A stretch of DNA of 20,152 bases from Chloroflexota bacterium. Lineage in GTDB: Bacteria; Chloroflexota; Anaerolineae; UBA3071. The stretch's first letter is position 1, and each line of letters starts with the position of its first letter. The translations under genes were made by a program, and so were the position numbers. The notes beneath the pieces were generated by a model. That model worked only from the letters and a program-made list of their open reading frames with translations, did no database searches and had not been told where the DNA came from. The DNA lies in the NCBI GenBank assembly GCA_014383605.1, contig JACNHM010000316.1:1-20152 (forward strand), written 5' to 3'. This document shows, one piece after another, positions 1-7,444 of this stretch.

Positions 1-11
1 TTGGAGGTATC

Positions 12-584
12 ATGTCCGAAAGACCCTACCCCGGCCGGCTATTGCTGTGCTGCGCCTTCCTGTGGGCCACACTGGCCTGCAGCCCTTGCGCCTGGCTCTC
101 GCGCTCCAGTGTCAAGTTACCAGACCGTTCCATTGAGATCACCGAGGAGGCTGCCCAGCGCTTCCGTGAGAAACTGCAAGGAGCCTGGGAAAACCAGGGC
201 GAGGGGCAATTCCGCCTCCAGCTCACCGACCAGGAATTGACATCTTACGTCAACCTGAAGATAAAAGACGCGGCTGAGATCCCCCTTACCCAGCCGTACA
301 TCTGGTTCTCGCGTGGCCGAATCTACGTCAGCGGCGAGCTGAGCAACGCGGGACTGCCGCTGAGCGGCCAGGCAGCTATCGTGGCTTCCGCTCAGGTGGC
401 CGACGAGCAACTCCGCATATCCATTGACCAGGCCAGCATCGGACGAGTGCCCATCCCCCGCGCCTTCCTGAACTCCCTGCAAAACACGGTCAACGGCGGC
501 CTGGCTCAGGCGCAACTGGGTCTCAAGGTTCAGCGGCTGGAAATCCTGGAAGGCGAGGCGATCATCATCGCCAGCCGCTTCTGA
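12..584 (+). CDS. Putative secreted lipoprotein, function unknown
   Basis: A 190-aa protein. The start is supported by GGAGG at 3-7, four bases before the ATG. The N-terminus has a basic residue, a hydrophobic stretch (about residues 10-22) and ATLAC, which fits a lipobox with Cys23, so it is probably exported and lipid-anchored. The mature part is soluble and alternates hydrophobic and polar residues, with the segments FRLQLTDQELTSYVNLKI and IYVSGELSNAGLPLSGQA. This resembles the lipid-binding-like extracellular proteins of the YpmS/DUF2140 and LmeA/DUF2993 kind, but that likeness is only an impression. It converges on the AmaP-like gene. No catalytic motif is visible. Confidence 0.75.
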   Translation: MSERPYPGRLLLCCAFLWATLACSPCAWLSRSSVKLPDRSIEITEEAAQRFREKLQGAWENQGEGQFRLQLTDQELTSYVNLKIKDAAEIPLTQPYIWFSRGRIYVSGELSNAGLPLSGQAAIVASAQVADEQLRISIDQASIGRVPIPRAFLNSLQNTVNGGLAQAQLGLKVQRLEILEGEAIIIASRF

Positions 585-593
585 GCAGAGGTG

Positions 594-641
594 CGAAGGT
601 GCAAGGGTGCAGAGGTGCAAGGGTGCAGAGGCGCAATCATC
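594..641. repeat. Short tandem repeat, GGTGCAA/GGGTGCAGA type
   Basis: Alternating 7- to 9-base units built on GGTGCAA and GGGTGCAGA follow the stop of the upstream gene. It is the first of the short-period arrays in this window and lies between two convergent genes. The stretch between this array and the next (642-698) shows nothing recognisable. Confidence 0.8.
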
Positions 642-698
642 GGCCGGTCCTTCTGAGAATCCAAGGAGCGGGATTGATGATCATTTTGTATCATTTCT

Positions 699-772
699 GC
701 TCCCCCGCTCCCCTGCTCCCCCGCTCCCCTGCTCCCCTGCTCCCCCGCTCCTCTGCTCCTCCGCTCCCCCGC
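699..772. repeat. 8-bp tandem repeat, CTCCCCCG/CTCCCCTG
   Basis: About nine copies of an octamer (CTCCCCYG, with CTCCTCTG-type variants) run up to and touch the stop codon of the minus-strand AmaP-like gene. The strand is almost pure pyrimidine with G at every eighth position. With the array at 594-641 it fills most of the 187-bp gap between convergent genes, where a terminator would otherwise be expected. Confidence 0.85.
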
Positions 773-1326
773 TATTCCTGCGGGTAGGGCGCGTGCTTGA
801 TGCGCACGTTGATCTTGCCCAGTTGCAGCCCCATGCGCTCCTCGATCACCTCCCGCGCCACAGCCACGACCTCGTCCGTCTTCATGGGCACGTCAACCTC
901 GGGGCCGGTTTCCAGGTCCAGAACGACGTCCACCACTTTCCCGCGACCCGACACGCGTGGGGCAACAGTGACCACGTCAGCCAGACGGTCAATGTGATAA
1001 AGCAACCGCTGGGACACGGAATCAGTGGTCACATCAGCCGTGCTCCCCTCCGTGGTGTGCACACGCACCGTGTTGGGCCGGCGCCGTCGCAACTCCAGAA
1101 ACAACAGGATTCCGAACACCAGCACAGCAAGGATGACGATGCCAATGCGCAAGACGACGTACAGGTAGGGCCTGGCCGTCTCCCAGTAGGCCAGATAGCT
1201 GCTCCACCCCTCCGCGCTGCGCCCTATCCACTCCAGCGCCGCCGTGGGGAAAATGGCCCCAAACACGACGACCAGCAGCAAGGCCAGGAAGAGCAAGAGC
1301 GTGATAATGCGGTTGAAAGCGTTCAT
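772..1326 (-). CDS. AmaP-like alkaline shock response membrane anchor protein
   Basis: A 184-aa protein. Two hydrophobic segments (about residues 5-27 and 53-77, the second ending in LELRRRRP) form an N-terminal hairpin. The remainder is an Asp23/Gls24-like domain with VSQRLLYHIDRLADVVTVAPRV and DVVLDLETGPEVDVPMKTDEV. In Firmicutes AmaP anchors Asp23 to the membrane and contributes to envelope stress tolerance; the same role here is inferred. The start is set by GGAGGTGA upstream of the ATG. It follows the YfhO gene by 52 bp but appears to have its own promoter over the YfhO stop codon. No separate asp23 gene is present in the window. Confidence 0.8.
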   Translation of the reverse strand: MNAFNRIITLLLFLALLLVVVFGAIFPTAALEWIGRSAEGWSSYLAYWETARPYLYVVLRIGIVILAVLVFGILLFLELRRRRPNTVRVHTTEGSTADVTTDSVSQRLLYHIDRLADVVTVAPRVSGRGKVVDVVLDLETGPEVDVPMKTDEVVAVAREVIEERMGLQLGKINVRIKHAPYPQE

Positions 1327-1377
1327 GACTCACCTCCGATGGATAGCTAATACCAATTGCTGTATCAAGCAGCGAGA

Positions 1378-1406
1378 ATTATACACCACATTGCCGATCA
1401 CGTCCA
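1378..1406 (-). promoter_or_regulatory. Putative sigma-70-type promoter for the AmaP-like gene
   Basis: On the minus strand a perfect TATAAT (1378-1383) lies 17 bp downstream of TGGACG (1401-1406, four of six consensus bases). The -10 overlaps the TAA stop of the YfhO gene, so the AmaP-like gene could be transcribed separately from the cassette upstream. Confidence 0.5.
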
Positions 1407-4396
1407 GCGGCGCAACGCAGGCGGTGAGCGCAACAGATGCCCAGACCGGCCACCAGAACCGCCAGTGCGGCCAGGCTGATGATCGCTCCCCAGCGCAGCG
1501 ACGCCGGTTGGTAGCGGAACTCGACGACGTGCTCACCCGCCGGCAAGGCTACGGCCCGGAAGAGCAGGTTGGCTCGCAAAATGGGCACAGGCTCCCCGTC
1601 CACCCGGGCCTTCCAGCCGGGGTAGTGCGTATCGCTGAGCACGAGATAGCCTGGCTCGGTCAGAGTCGCCTGCACCACCACCCGATCCGGCTCGTACACC
1701 TCCACGATTGCGGAATGCGGAATGCGGAATGCGGATTGCGGATTGCGACCTGCAACCTGCCATTTGCTCATTTGCTGATTTGCTGATTTGCTGATTTGCG
1801 CCAGAATCACTTCCCGCGCCGGGTCGAACCCCGGATCGGCCAGCGCCGCCAGCGCCGCCTCGTCATCGGGCAAGAAGCGGGCACTGTGCACGACGTAGGC
1901 TCGCGGCAGCAGGGCCAGGTTCTCGTACACCTTCACGTCGCCGGAGTGCACGCGGGCGAAACGGCTGTCTACATCCAGCGCCCAGTGCGCCCCCGTGCGC
2001 CGGTCTATCAGGCTCAGACCGCTCAGAACGAACTGGCCGTCCGCCAGCAGGGGGCGCACGGTCAGGCGTTGCGGCGTCAGCGGGGCGGCGAAGTCCAGCA
2101 CCGCCAGGTAGTCCTGTCCCTCGGCTTGGCCCGGCCAGGAGTGAGCCACCCGCGCCTGGGCGTGAGCCACAGCGCCCGCCGCGTATGCTCCCTCAGAGGT
2201 ATGTTCAGCAGCCCGCAGCACGAGCTGTTCCGTGTGACCCTCTGCGTCGCTGATCACGATTTCCGCCACCGCTGTGCCGTCGGGCAGCGCTTGTGCCGCT
2301 TGCAGATGAGAGACAACGCCCACGGCAGTAGCGCTGGCAGCGGGGAGCGTTTCCAGCGTTACCTCGGCCATGCCGCCGGTGCCGAGCACGAGGCGGTGCT
2401 GCAAGTCGTAGTAGACGTCGTCCAGCCAGACGTCCAGAAGCTTGTCGGTGATGACATATTTGACGTTGAGCAGGTTCAGCAGCCGCACGGGAGGGATGGC
2501 CTCAAGCTGCTCCCGCAAGCGCCCGTCGGGCGACAGATCGGCTTCATCCAAGAAGAGGCGCTGCAGCGTGACGTAGCGGGCCAGCGGCAGCACGCCACCG
2601 TCGTAGCCGTCCACGGCGGGGATGCGATAGAGCAGCGGCAGGTTGGGAGCCAGGATTTCCTGCTGCTTGCTGGCCACGACGAGGTCGTACACCGCTTCCG
2701 ATGGCAGTTGATCGCCGAACAGTTGCTCCATCTCTGCCAGATCGCCCGGATCCCAGGTGATGTCGGAGAGGCTGAGGAAGCGGTGCGGACCAAGGTCGTT
2801 GAGCAGATGGGCCGGCGCCGTGCGCAGCGACCGGATGGCCTCCGGCGCAGTGGGGGAAGCGTGCGGCAACGCCCGGCTGGCCGCCGTCAGCTCCATCAGC
2901 AAGGCCAATGGCAGCAGCAGCGGCAATACTCGGCGAAGAGCTGTGCTTCGGCGACTGAGGAGAAGGAAGGCAACGGCCACCACCGCCGTTCCGCCCCAGG
3001 CCGCCCAGGTCATCCAACCCGGCTTGCGTAGCCAAAGGAGCAGCAACAAGAGGCAAGAAGCAAGAAGCAAGGAATAGGCGATGCGCCTCCTGCCTCCTGC
3101 ATCTTGCCACCTGCATCTTGCATCCTGCGCGATGCGTGATGCGTAAAACGTGAAAACCCGTTCCGCCCCGAGGCCGGCCAGCATGGCCGCGCCGAAGGTG
3201 TAGAGGAACATCCAGCGGGCCGGGGCGCGGAAGAGATCGAAGCCGGGCAACAGCTTGTAGAGCGGGAAGTAGGCGGGGTTGTAAGCCCCCAGCGCCAGCA
3301 GGAAGCCGAGGGCGGCCAGCACGATGAAGCGGCGACGGGCCCAGCCGGGCCGGCCGCGCCACGCGCCCCAGGCAGCCAGCGCCAGCCCCAAGACGCCGAC
3401 GTAAGCCACGTACTCGGTGAACCCCTCCGTGCCGAAGGCCTGCCCCAGCTCCTCGCCGTAGGTGGGCAGCAGCGTGTAGAGCAGCATGCGGGGCTTCAGG
3501 GAGAAAGAGACCGCCTCGCGGTAAGAGAGGCCACCGGAGCGCACCGAAAGAGCGGAAAGCTCCAGCGTGGGCAGCAACTGCGCCGCCGCCAGAGCCAGTC
3601 CCAGCGCCACCGCCATCACATAGGCCACCACTCGATTGCGGAATGCGGATTGCGGATTGCGGATTGCGGATTGCGGATTGCTATGTGCGATGTGCGATCT
3701 GCAATCTTCCACCAACGGCCAGAAGCCGTAAACCGCCAGCCCGAACAGGTTGATGTACGCCGCCTGCGTGTGTCCAGCCAGCAGTTGCAGCGCGACCAGC
3801 AGCCCCAGCACCAACACTGCCCGCCAGCGAAGTGAGGGAGAAACCCGTTTTCTTCGAGAAAACGGGTTTCTGTGGTTGGCTCCTGCGCCCACCGCTTCAT
3901 CGAACAGAATCAGCAGCAGCGGAAACCAGGCCCCCGCGCTGAGCTGATTGACGTGCTCCACCTGCCCGCCCAGGAAGCCGCTGAAAGCGAAAACCGCCGC
4001 GGCGATCCAGGCCGCGGCTTGGCTCAGGCCAATGCGACGCCGGGCGTAGCCATAGGTGAACGCAGCAGCCAGCCAGACGTGCAACACGGCCGACCAGGCC
4101 AGTGCCTTCGGTGCCCAGAGGGTCACGAAGAGCCAGTTGAGGGGATACAGCACCGCCGCCTGGATGTTGGCCAGGAAGGGGACGCCGAGGAAGAGGTAAG
4201 GGTTCCAGAGGGGCAACTGCCCTTGTCGCAGCGCAGCATTGGCGTAATCGCGATAGGGCGTGAAGTAGGTGAAGGCGTCCACGCCGGCGAGCACCAGGTT
4301 CGTGCCTGCCAGCGCCCAGAAGATGAGCAGCGTCGCTGCCGCCAGCGCGGCCAGCGCCACAGCATCCCCCAGGACGGCCCGCCGCCGCCCGTTCAC
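1379..4396 (-). CDS. YfhO-family multispanning membrane protein (GT-C fold)
   Basis: A 1005-aa protein with many membrane segments in the first half (about residues 10-480), a large soluble part and a final membrane helix near the C-terminus. The N-terminal DAFTYFTPYRDYANAALRQG and LPLWNPYLFLGVPFLANIQ segments and the C-terminal GWKARVDGEPVPILRANLLF segment are typical of YfhO (PF09586), whose members have a GT-C glycosyltransferase-like fold. In Firmicutes YfhO glycosylates teichoic acids; the acceptor here is unknown. It starts with GTG after GGAGGTGA and overlaps the GT39 stop by 4 bp, which suggests coupled translation. Four stretches of repeat DNA are translated in frame: residues about 176-186, 231-255, 414-450 and 866-897. 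Confidence 0.85.
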   Translation of the reverse strand: MNGRRRAVLGDAVALAALAAATLLIFWALAGTNLVLAGVDAFTYFTPYRDYANAALRQGQLPLWNPYLFLGVPFLANIQAAVLYPLNWLFVTLWAPKALAWSAVLHVWLAAAFTYGYARRRIGLSQAAAWIAAAVFAFSGFLGGQVEHVNQLSAGAWFPLLLILFDEAVGAGANHRNPFSRRKRVSPSLRWRAVLVLGLLVALQLLAGHTQAAYINLFGLAVYGFWPLVEDCRSHIAHSNPQSAIRNPQSAFRNRVVAYVMAVALGLALAAAQLLPTLELSALSVRSGGLSYREAVSFSLKPRMLLYTLLPTYGEELGQAFGTEGFTEYVAYVGVLGLALAAWGAWRGRPGWARRRFIVLAALGFLLALGAYNPAYFPLYKLLPGFDLFRAPARWMFLYTFGAAMLAGLGAERVFTFYASRIAQDARCRWQDAGGRRRIAYSLLLASCLLLLLLWLRKPGWMTWAAWGGTAVVAVAFLLLSRRSTALRRVLPLLLPLALLMELTAASRALPHASPTAPEAIRSLRTAPAHLLNDLGPHRFLSLSDITWDPGDLAEMEQLFGDQLPSEAVYDLVVASKQQEILAPNLPLLYRIPAVDGYDGGVLPLARYVTLQRLFLDEADLSPDGRLREQLEAIPPVRLLNLLNVKYVITDKLLDVWLDDVYYDLQHRLVLGTGGMAEVTLETLPAASATAVGVVSHLQAAQALPDGTAVAEIVISDAEGHTEQLVLRAAEHTSEGAYAAGAVAHAQARVAHSWPGQAEGQDYLAVLDFAAPLTPQRLTVRPLLADGQFVLSGLSLIDRRTGAHWALDVDSRFARVHSGDVKVYENLALLPRAYVVHSARFLPDDEAALAALADPGFDPAREVILAQISKSANQQMSKWQVAGRNPQSAFRIPHSAIVEVYEPDRVVVQATLTEPGYLVLSDTHYPGWKARVDGEPVPILRANLLFRAVALPAGEHVVEFRYQPASLRWGAIISLAALAVLVAGLGICCAHRLRCAAGRDRQCGV
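1706..1799. repeat. Heptamer/octamer array inside the YfhO gene (GGAATGC, ATTTGCTG)
   Basis: Two joined arrays: 7-bp units GGAATGC/GGATTGC, then ACCTGCA-like units, then 8-bp units ATTTGCTG. They are read in frame as residues about 866-897, including KSANQQMSKW and RNPQSAFRIPHSAI. The total length keeps the frame on both sides. Confidence 0.9.
3049..3156. repeat. Compound heptamer array inside the YfhO gene (AGCAAGA, ATCTTGC, GATGCGT)
   Basis: Successive 7-bp families follow one another: AGCAAGA copies, CTCCTGC/ATCTTGC/ATCCTGC copies, then GATGCGT/AAAACGT copies. They are read in frame as residues about 414-450. One part supplies the Leu-rich start of a predicted membrane helix (SLLLASCLLLLLLW) and another part supplies the loop before it. 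Confidence 0.85.
3634..3706. repeat. Heptamer array GATTGCG inside the YfhO gene
   Basis: About ten 7-bp units, first GATTGCG/GAATGCG and then GATGTGC/GATCTGC variants. They are read in frame as residues about 231-255 with a visible 7-residue period (NPQSAIR, NPQSAFR). It lies in the loop between two predicted membrane helices. Confidence 0.9.
3839..3871. repeat. 33-bp perfect palindromic element inside the YfhO gene
   Basis: A 15-bp arm AGAAACCCGTTTTCT (3839-3853), a 3-base loop TCG and the exact reverse complement (3857-3871). It is 33 bp long, so it inserts exactly 11 codons and keeps the frame. On the coding strand it reads RNPFSRRKRVS (residues about 176-186) between two membrane helices. 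The form is that of a small REP-like palindrome. Confidence 0.9.
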
Positions 4397-6099
4397 CGCT
4401 CACCTCCAGTGCTGCGGTTTTCAACCACAGATTTCACAGATACTGTCTCCGCGTGATCTGTGGTTTCAATCAGATACAGAGCGAAAGAAGGGCCGCCGTC
4501 ATGACGGTAGGTGGCATATTGCGGGACGAGGGTCAGACCCCGCGCCGCCAGCGCCTGGCGCACAGGCTGGTCATCCTTCCAGGCGGGGAAGGCGATAGCC
4601 CGCACAGCGGCGGGGGCCGCCGCGGCCTGTTCGGCCAGGCTTTCCGGATCGGGATACCAGGTCCTTTCCGGCGAGGCGTCACGCAGGTAGTAGCCGTAGT
4701 GCCAGCCCAGCCAGTGGTAGTAGAGCCTGGCCTCCGGCGGCAGGTGCGCCTGCACGTACGCGGCGAGTTGATCAATCCCCTCATACGCGCCGTGGTCGCC
4801 GCCGATGGGCAGTTGGCTTGTGGTACCCAGGTATGCCGGGCGGATCAACAAGATGAGCAATGAACCGATGAGCAAGCGTGAAACGTAAAACGTAAAACGT
4901 GATGCGTGATGCGTGACACTCTGTGCAAATGCCATCGCCTGGCGAATGAGACGGGCCAGCAGGAGGCAGAGGAGGGGCGCCAGCGGCAGCAGATAGCGAT
5001 CCCAGACCTGGAAGCTGATGGCAAGATGGAGGAAGAGGTAGGCGATGACATAGATGACAAGCAGGAGATCGTAATGCGTGATGCGTGATGCGTGAAACGT
5101 AAAACGTGAAACGTGAAACGTGAAACGTTGTGCGTGGGGGCGGATGGCAAGCCAGAGCAGGATGGGCAGTCCGATCAGCATGATGGCATTGAGCGAAGGT
5201 GAGGCGAAGACGTAGCTCAGGAGCTTTGCCCAGCCGGCCAACCGCTCCGGCCAGGCAGAGGGCGGGAGCAGTTCCAGGCCGCCGTAGGTGGTCAGGCTGC
5301 GATCCCAGAAGCTGGGCTGCACGTGCCAGCGTAGTGAGTCCCACCAGGTCACCAGCGCAAACAATGGCAGGAAGCCAGCCAGCAAGCGCAGAAGGAGGTT
5401 GGGTATTGAATATTGGATATTGGAAGTTGGAGGTTGGAGTTTGGAAGGTGGACGTCGCATTTCCCTCCTTTCCGTCGTTTCCTTCCCCTCCCTCAGCCCC
5501 CTCAGTTCCCTCACCTCGCAAATGCTCATGGCCACTACTAACGGAACTAACAACACTGCCTGCTGTTTCGTGGCATAGGCCAGGCCCAGAGCGAGGCCGG
5601 CCAGCAGCGGCTTGCGGGCCAAGGCCGCCCACAGTCCCAGCAGCATCCACAGCACCAGCAGCGGGTCGGTGAACGCCGTGGAAGCGAAGAGGATGGCGAA
5701 GGGCGAGGCCGCGTAGAGCAGCGCGGCCATCAATGCCGTGGGCCGGTCGTAGGCCCGCCCCCCGATGGCATAGACCATCGCCACACTCAGCACGCTGGCC
5801 CACAGATTCGGCAGCCGCGCCACCGCCTCCGTTGGCCCCAGCAGGCGAAACAGTCCCGCCAGCAGATAGATGTGCAGCGGCGGCTTGTCCACAGGCACGG
5901 AGATGAGCGCCGGGTCTTCCGTCGTGAGCAGCGCCCAGGAAGCGTACAGCGCCTCGTCCTCGTGGAAGCGGTGATCAGTCAGCGGCGCGGCCCGCAGCGC
6001 CAGGGCGAGGAGCAGGATCGCCAGCAGAGCCAGGCGAGGGGAGAACGTGAAACGTGAAACGTGATGCGTGATGCGTGATTGGGTTCGCAACTCCGTCAT
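4393..6099 (-). CDS. GT39-family (ArnT/PMT-like) membrane glycosyltransferase
   Basis: A 568-aa GT-C protein. The first outer loop has HEDEALYASW with the acidic residues expected to act in catalysis, followed by VPVDKPPLHIYLLAGLFRLLG, a signature of the ArnT/PMT_2 group. About ten membrane helices follow, then a soluble C-terminal part. Such enzymes take a sugar from a polyprenyl-phosphate carrier and place it on lipid or protein outside the membrane. The GT2 gene 44 bp upstream could make that donor. The ATG has GAGGTG a few bases before it. Repeat DNA is read in frame at residues about 7-19 (RITHHVSRFTF), 195-234, 322-342, 395-409 and in the C-terminal tail at 545-559. The sugar and acceptor cannot be told. 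Confidence 0.85.
   Translation of the reverse strand: MTELRTQSRITHHVSRFTFSPRLALLAILLLALALRAAPLTDHRFHEDEALYASWALLTTEDPALISVPVDKPPLHIYLLAGLFRLLGPTEAVARLPNLWASVLSVAMVYAIGGRAYDRPTALMAALLYAASPFAILFASTAFTDPLLVLWMLLGLWAALARKPLLAGLALGLAYATKQQAVLLVPLVVAMSICEVRELRGLREGKETTERREMRRPPSKLQPPTSNIQYSIPNLLLRLLAGFLPLFALVTWWDSLRWHVQPSFWDRSLTTYGGLELLPPSAWPERLAGWAKLLSYVFASPSLNAIMLIGLPILLWLAIRPHAQRFTFHVSRFTFHASRITHYDLLLVIYVIAYLFLHLAISFQVWDRYLLPLAPLLCLLLARLIRQAMAFAQSVTHHASRFTFYVSRLLIGSLLILLIRPAYLGTTSQLPIGGDHGAYEGIDQLAAYVQAHLPPEARLYYHWLGWHYGYYLRDASPERTWYPDPESLAEQAAAAPAAVRAIAFPAWKDDQPVRQALAARGLTLVPQYATYRHDGGPSFALYLIETTDHAETVSVKSVVENRSTGGER
4423..4465. repeat. Inverted repeat AACCACAGAT/ATCTGTGGTT in the GT39 3' end
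   Basis: Perfect 10-bp arms at 4423-4432 and 4456-4465 are separated by 23 bp. It is read as the last residues of the GT39 protein (about residues 545-559). The CCACAGAT core resembles dispersed hairpin repeats that I recall from many bacterial genomes; that likeness has not been searched here. Confidence 0.75.
4875..4917. repeat. Heptamer array ACGTAAA/GCGTGAT inside the GT39 gene
   Basis: Six 7-bp units of the GCGTGAT/ACGTAAA family, read in frame as SVTHHASRFTFYVSR-like sequence around residues 395-409, just before a membrane helix. Confidence 0.9.
5074..5136. repeat. Heptamer array GCGTGAT/ACGTGAA inside the GT39 gene
   Basis: Nine 7-bp units (GCGTGAT, then ACGTGAA/ACGTAAA) read in frame as alternating RFTFHVS and RITHYD-type peptides around residues 322-342. 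It belongs to the same family as the arrays at 4875-4917 and 6043-6079. Confidence 0.9.
5398..5517. repeat. Heptamer array ATTGGAA/GTTGGAG plus CCCTCAG repeats inside the GT39 gene
   Basis: A run of 7-bp TTGGA-containing units is followed by pyrimidine-rich 8- to 10-bp CCTTTCC/CCCTCAG units. It is read in frame as a hydrophilic insert of about 40 residues (195-234, with ELRGLREGKETTERREMRRP and SNIQYSIPN) between two membrane helices. Confidence 0.85.
6043..6079. repeat. Heptamer array at the 5' end of the GT39 gene
   Basis: Five units of the ACGTGAA/GCGTGAT heptamer, read in frame as RITHHVSRFTF (residues 9-19) before the first membrane helix. The 44-bp gap upstream of the gene (6100-6143) also consists largely of 7-bp TTCCATCC/TCCAACT-like units. 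Confidence 0.9.
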
Positions 6100-6143
6100 C
6101 TAGCACCTCTGACGTCCACCTTCCATCCTCCAACTTCCAGCAC

Positions 6144-6896
<753 letters not shown>

Positions 6897-6931
6897 GAAT
6901 ACGATGTCCCTTTCCCAGCAAATGATGAGCA

Positions 6932-6960
6932 ATTATAGCCTATGCTGCAAGAGCAAGCAA
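6932..6960 (-). promoter_or_regulatory. Promoter for the GT2-GT39-YfhO cassette
   Basis: On the minus strand TTGCTT (6955-6960), 17 bp, then perfect TATAAT (6932-6937). The predicted start of transcription leaves a leader of about 30 nt before the ATG at 6896. It lies back to back with a plus-strand promoter whose -35 starts only 4 bp away. Confidence 0.65.
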
Positions 6961-6964
6961 ATGC

Positions 6965-6993
6965 TTGCCCCTGCCAGCACTTTGTGCTATAAT
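6965..6993 (+). promoter_or_regulatory. Promoter for the small membrane protein gene
   Basis: TTGCCC (6965-6970), 17 bp, then perfect TATAAT (6988-6993). A transcript from here would run through both hairpin repeats (7013-7161) before the coding region at 7194, giving a leader of nearly 200 nt that could fold strongly. Confidence 0.6.
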
Positions 6994-7012
6994 CCGTTGC
7001 CGTTTCATGCCC

Positions 7013-7073
7013 TGTGTCATTGCAGGCTACGCATGGCACTGTCGCGCCACTCATCGTGCAATGAAATGACACA
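7013..7073. repeat. Imperfect inverted repeat TGTGTCATTGCA
   Basis: The left arm TGTGTCATTGCA (7013-7024) matches the reverse complement of 7057-7073, except for five extra bases in the right arm. It lies directly before the element at 7080-7161. Confidence 0.6.
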
Positions 7074-7079
7074 TGAGCC

Positions 7080-7161
7080 GTCATTGCGAGCCCGTAGGGG
7101 CAAAGCAATCTCCTCAGGCGCAGCGGGAGACTGCTTCGTTGCTACCGCTCCTCGCAGTGAC
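7080..7161. repeat. MITE-like hairpin repeat (GTCATTGCGAG ... CTCGCAGTGAC)
   Basis: An imperfect inverted repeat of about 82 bp with ends GTCATTGCGAG (7080-7090) and CTCGCAGTGAC (7151-7161). The inner parts CAAAGCAATCTCC and GGGAGACTGCTTCG also pair with few mismatches. It has the look of the dispersed TCATTGCGAG...AAGCAATCTC hairpin element found in several bacterial groups, including Chloroflexi (from memory, not searched). No reading frame lies inside it. Confidence 0.75.
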
Positions 7162-7193
7162 AGGCTGGATGTCTAGTAGCGAGGAGAAGATCA

Positions 7194-7418
7194 ATGCAAT
7201 CCGCCCCCTCCCCCACCGGAATAGACGAGCCACGCGGTTTAAGTTTCGCCGACGGGTTTCAATTCGGCTGCGGGTTCTTCGTCGCCGCGGCTGTGGCCGC
7301 CATTGTGATGCTGCTTCTGCTGACCCTGCTTGGCCTCATCCTGTCCCTGCTGGGTGTTGGCGTGCTGGAAGATCTGCTGAGCCGCGCGGACCTGCTGTTT
7401 CCACTGTCAGCATTGTGA
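7194..7418 (+). CDS. Small membrane protein, function unknown
   Basis: A 74-aa protein. GAGGAG lies eight bases before the ATG, and a good promoter lies about 200 bp upstream, which argues that this is a real gene despite its size. The first 25 residues are polar. Residues about 26-58 are strongly hydrophobic (VAAAVAAIVMLLLLTLLGLILSLLGVGV), enough for one long helix or a tight hairpin, and then comes a short tail. I do not recognise a family. The gene stands alone between a divergent cassette and a convergent two-component operon. Confidence 0.65.
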   Translation: MQSAPSPTGIDEPRGLSFADGFQFGCGFFVAAAVAAIVMLLLLTLLGLILSLLGVGVLEDLLSRADLLFPLSAL

Positions 7419-7444
7419 CCCTCCACAGGCCCCCATAACGCCGA

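Noticed and set aside
117..620. Long minus-strand open frame opposite the lipoprotein gene
   Set aside because: It mirrors the codons of the plus-strand gene, has no ribosome site and no recognisable protein features. The plus-strand frame has a signal peptide and a good ribosome site.
1796..3031. A 411-codon plus-strand open frame inside the YfhO gene
   Set aside because: It is the antisense of a recognisable membrane protein. The product is rich in Gln, Arg and His without domain logic, as expected for antisense of GC-rich coding DNA.
1706..3706. CRISPR array as an explanation for the repeated GATTGCG-type blocks
   Set aside because: The units are 7-8 bp and directly adjoining, without spacers, and are translated inside a gene. 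No cas gene is present.
4781..5803. A 340-codon minus-strand frame inside the GT39 gene
   Set aside because: It is an alternate frame of the same strand. It lacks membrane helices or motifs, and the GT39 frame holds all the conserved segments.
6897..6932. Longer GT2 protein starting at TTG 6932
   Set aside because: The promoter -10 box overlaps this codon, so the transcript would begin after it. The conserved fold starts at the ATG at 6896.
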